Shown piece after piece: positions 5,958 to 7,437 of a stretch of 7,437 nucleotides of DNA (its first letter is position 1; each line of letters begins with the position of its first letter). The translations under genes and the position numbers were made by a program. The stretch covers positions 1-7,437 of the forward strand of contig CAIUHY010000027.1 in assembly GCA_903899145.1 (NCBI GenBank), given 5' to 3'. The DNA is from an uncultured Actinomycetes bacterium (GTDB lineage Bacteria > Actinomycetota > Actinomycetes > Nanopelagicales > Nanopelagicaceae). The notes beneath the pieces are model-generated. The model was not told the origin of the DNA. It was given only the letters and a program-made list of their open reading frames with translations, and searched no databases.

Positions 5958-7437
5958 TTATATCTGCGTACGGTTCTTAATTGCGTTTAAAATTTCAGAG
6001 ATAGCATCAGAAATCTTCACACCATTCTTCTGCTCACCATTGCGATATCTAAATGAGATAGCCCCGGCGCTCATATCTTCTTCACCCGCAATCATCATGA
6101 ATGGAATCTTCTCCATCTGAGCATTACGTACTTTCTTCTGCATGCGATCATCGGATGAATCAACATCAATACGAATGCCTTCTTTACGCATCTGAACGGC
6201 AACATCTTGCAGATATGGCAAGAACGCATCTGCTACAGGAATTCCTCTTACTTGTACTGGTGCAAGCCATGGAGGAAACGCTCCTGCATAGTGCTCAGTA
6301 AGTACTCCAAAGAAACGTTCAATGGAGCCAAAGAGTGCGCGATGAATCATCACTGGTTGTTGGCGCGAGCCATCACCAGCTTGGTATTCCAAATCAAATC
6401 TTTGTGGAAGTTGGAAATCTACTTGGATCGTAGACATCTGCCATGTACGGCTAATCGCATCTCGTGCCTGCACAGAAATCTTCGGTCCATAGAAGGCAGC
6501 ACCTTCAGGATCCATAATTAATTCAAGTGACTGCTTACTTGCTGCTTGGCGCAGCGCCTCAGTTGCTTCATGCCAATCTGCATCTGAACCCACAGATTTT
6601 GCAGGGTTACGAGTTGAAAGTTCGAGATAGAAATCTTCTAGCCCATAGTCGCGCAGAAGATTAAGGACGAAGGTAAGAAGTGAATCTAACTCGCCCATCA
6701 TCTGATCTTTGGTGCAATAAATATGCGCATCATCTTGTGTGAAACCGCGGGCTCTTGTCAGTCCGTGAATAACACCTGATTTTTCATAGCGATAGACAGT
6801 TCCAAATTCAAAGAGACGAATCGGAAGATCTCGATACGAGCGGCTTCCTGATTTATAGATCAAATTGTGAAATGGGCAGTTCATAGGCTTCATGTAGTAC
6901 TTCTGCCCTTGGCGCTTAATTGTTCCATCGGCATGGTGCTCTTCATCCATCACCATCGGCGGATACATACCTTCTGAATACCAATCTAAATGCCCTGAAG
7001 TTTCAAACAAAGTAGATTTTGTTAAATGAGGTGAATAAACAAACTGATATCCCTCTTCTTCATGGCGACGACGTGAATAATCTTCCATCGCCCTGCGGAT
7101 AATTCCACCCTTTGGGTGAAAGACTGCGAGCCCGCTTCCAATTTCTTCAGGGAACGAGAAGAGATCAAGTTCAGCGCCTAACTTGCGGTGATCGCGCTTC
7201 TCTGCCTCTTCGAGCAATAGTAAATATGCATCGAGCTCTTCTTGCGAAGGCCATGCAGTTCCATAAATGCGCTGAAGCATGGGGTTCTTCTCAGAACCTC
7301 TCCAGTATGCGCCAGCAGAGCGCATCAACTTAAATGCAGGAATCTGTTTTGTTGATGGAAGATGAGGGCCTCGGCACAAATCACTCCATACAGGCTCACC
7401 ATCACGGCCTAAGTTGTCATAGATAGTTAATTCAGCC
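5958..7437 (-). CDS. thrS: Threonyl-tRNA synthetase (5' end cut off)
   Basis: This class II synthetase charges tRNA-Thr with threonine in the cytoplasm. The window holds the C-terminal 492 residues; the N-terminal TGS domain and most of the editing domain lie beyond the right edge. Numbered from the first full codon, the end of the editing domain shows DLCRGPH (19-25) with the Cys and His of the editing/metal site, then KLMRSAGAYWRG and MLQRIYGTAW. The catalytic core holds KPMNCPFH (zinc ligand Cys187), motif 2 FEFGTVYRYEKSG (catalytic Arg216), TQDDAHIYC (zinc ligand His238), and VMIHRALFGSIERFFG with zinc ligand His365 and motif 3 Arg374. The anticodon-binding domain begins near 390 at WLAPVQV. 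All expected catalytic and zinc residues are present. The frame stays open through 7437, and the Leu of DLCRGPH is a TTG codon at 7379, not a start. The stop is one base from the alternative GTG of the HIT gene, so the two are co-transcribed. Confidence 0.97.
   Translation of the reverse strand, partial: AELTIYDNLGRDGEPVWSDLCRGPHLPSTKQIPAFKLMRSAGAYWRGSEKNPMLQRIYGTAWPSQEELDAYLLLLEEAEKRDHRKLGAELDLFSFPEEIGSGLAVFHPKGGIIRRAMEDYSRRRHEEEGYQFVYSPHLTKSTLFETSGHLDWYSEGMYPPMVMDEEHHADGTIKRQGQKYYMKPMNCPFHNLIYKSGSRSYRDLPIRLFEFGTVYRYEKSGVIHGLTRARGFTQDDAHIYCTKDQMMGELDSLLTFVLNLLRDYGLEDFYLELSTRNPAKSVGSDADWHEATEALRQAASKQSLELIMDPEGAAFYGPKISVQARDAISRTWQMSTIQVDFQLPQRFDLEYQAGDGSRQQPVMIHRALFGSIERFFGVLTEHYAGAFPPWLAPVQVRGIPVADAFLPYLQDVAVQMRKEGIRIDVDSSDDRMQKKVRNAQMEKIPFMMIAGEEDMSAGAISFRYRNGEQKNGVKISDAISEILNAIKNRTQI

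Noticed and set aside
6101..7333. Plus-strand open frames of 66, 104 and 73 codons
   Set aside because: They lie fully within thrS on the other strand and are explained by its codon pattern.
7377..7379. TTG at 7379 as the start of thrS
   Set aside because: It is the Leu codon of the conserved DLCRGPH motif, and the frame with good family similarity continues to the window edge.

Overview
The window looks like chromosomal DNA of a small-genome actinobacterium with a moderate A+T bias. The gene content (phosphatidylinositol-phosphate synthase, the PIM acyltransferase, PimA, an actinobacterial-type HIT phosphorylase) is characteristic of Actinobacteria. The base composition, far below that of Streptomyces or Mycobacterium, together with very tight gene packing, suggests a streamlined aquatic lineage such as the freshwater acI/Nanopelagicales group. 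That placement is inference. There is no gene-free stretch over 300 bases, and I saw no mobile element, CRISPR array, tRNA or rRNA.

Layout. All genes but one lie on the minus strand, so the reading order is from high to low coordinates. First comes thrS (5' end cut off by the window edge) and directly behind it a HIT-family dinucleotide phosphorylase-like gene. Next is a lone plus-strand gene (4871-5446) encoding what appears to be a shrunken translation-factor GTPase-like protein. It overlaps the HIT gene tail to tail by 27 bp and diverges from pgsA with only 24 bp between start codons. Then follows a compact run: pgsA, PIM acyltransferase, pimA, a LemA-like membrane-anchored protein and a DUF3048 lipoprotein. 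After a 48-bp gap comes pdxS, which runs off the left edge. Several junctions overlap (8-bp, ATGA and GTGA), so this run is very probably one operon.

How the genes work together. PgsA makes phosphatidylinositol phosphate from CDP-diacylglycerol and inositol phosphate. After dephosphorylation by an enzyme not in the window, PimA adds the first mannose and the acyltransferase acylates it. Together they encode the entry to phosphatidylinositol mannoside (PIM) synthesis on the inner face of the membrane. The LemA-like and DUF3048 proteins are envelope proteins of unknown role, translationally coupled to this pathway. PdxS is the synthase subunit of the vitamin B6 (PLP) synthase, and its partner PdxT would be expected just beyond the left edge. 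The order thrS-HIT-pgsA-acyltransferase-pimA-...-pdxS matches, from memory, the neighbourhood in Mycobacterium tuberculosis, so most of the window is a conserved actinobacterial housekeeping block. The least explained parts are the degenerate GTPase-like gene and the tiny divergent promoter it shares with pgsA.
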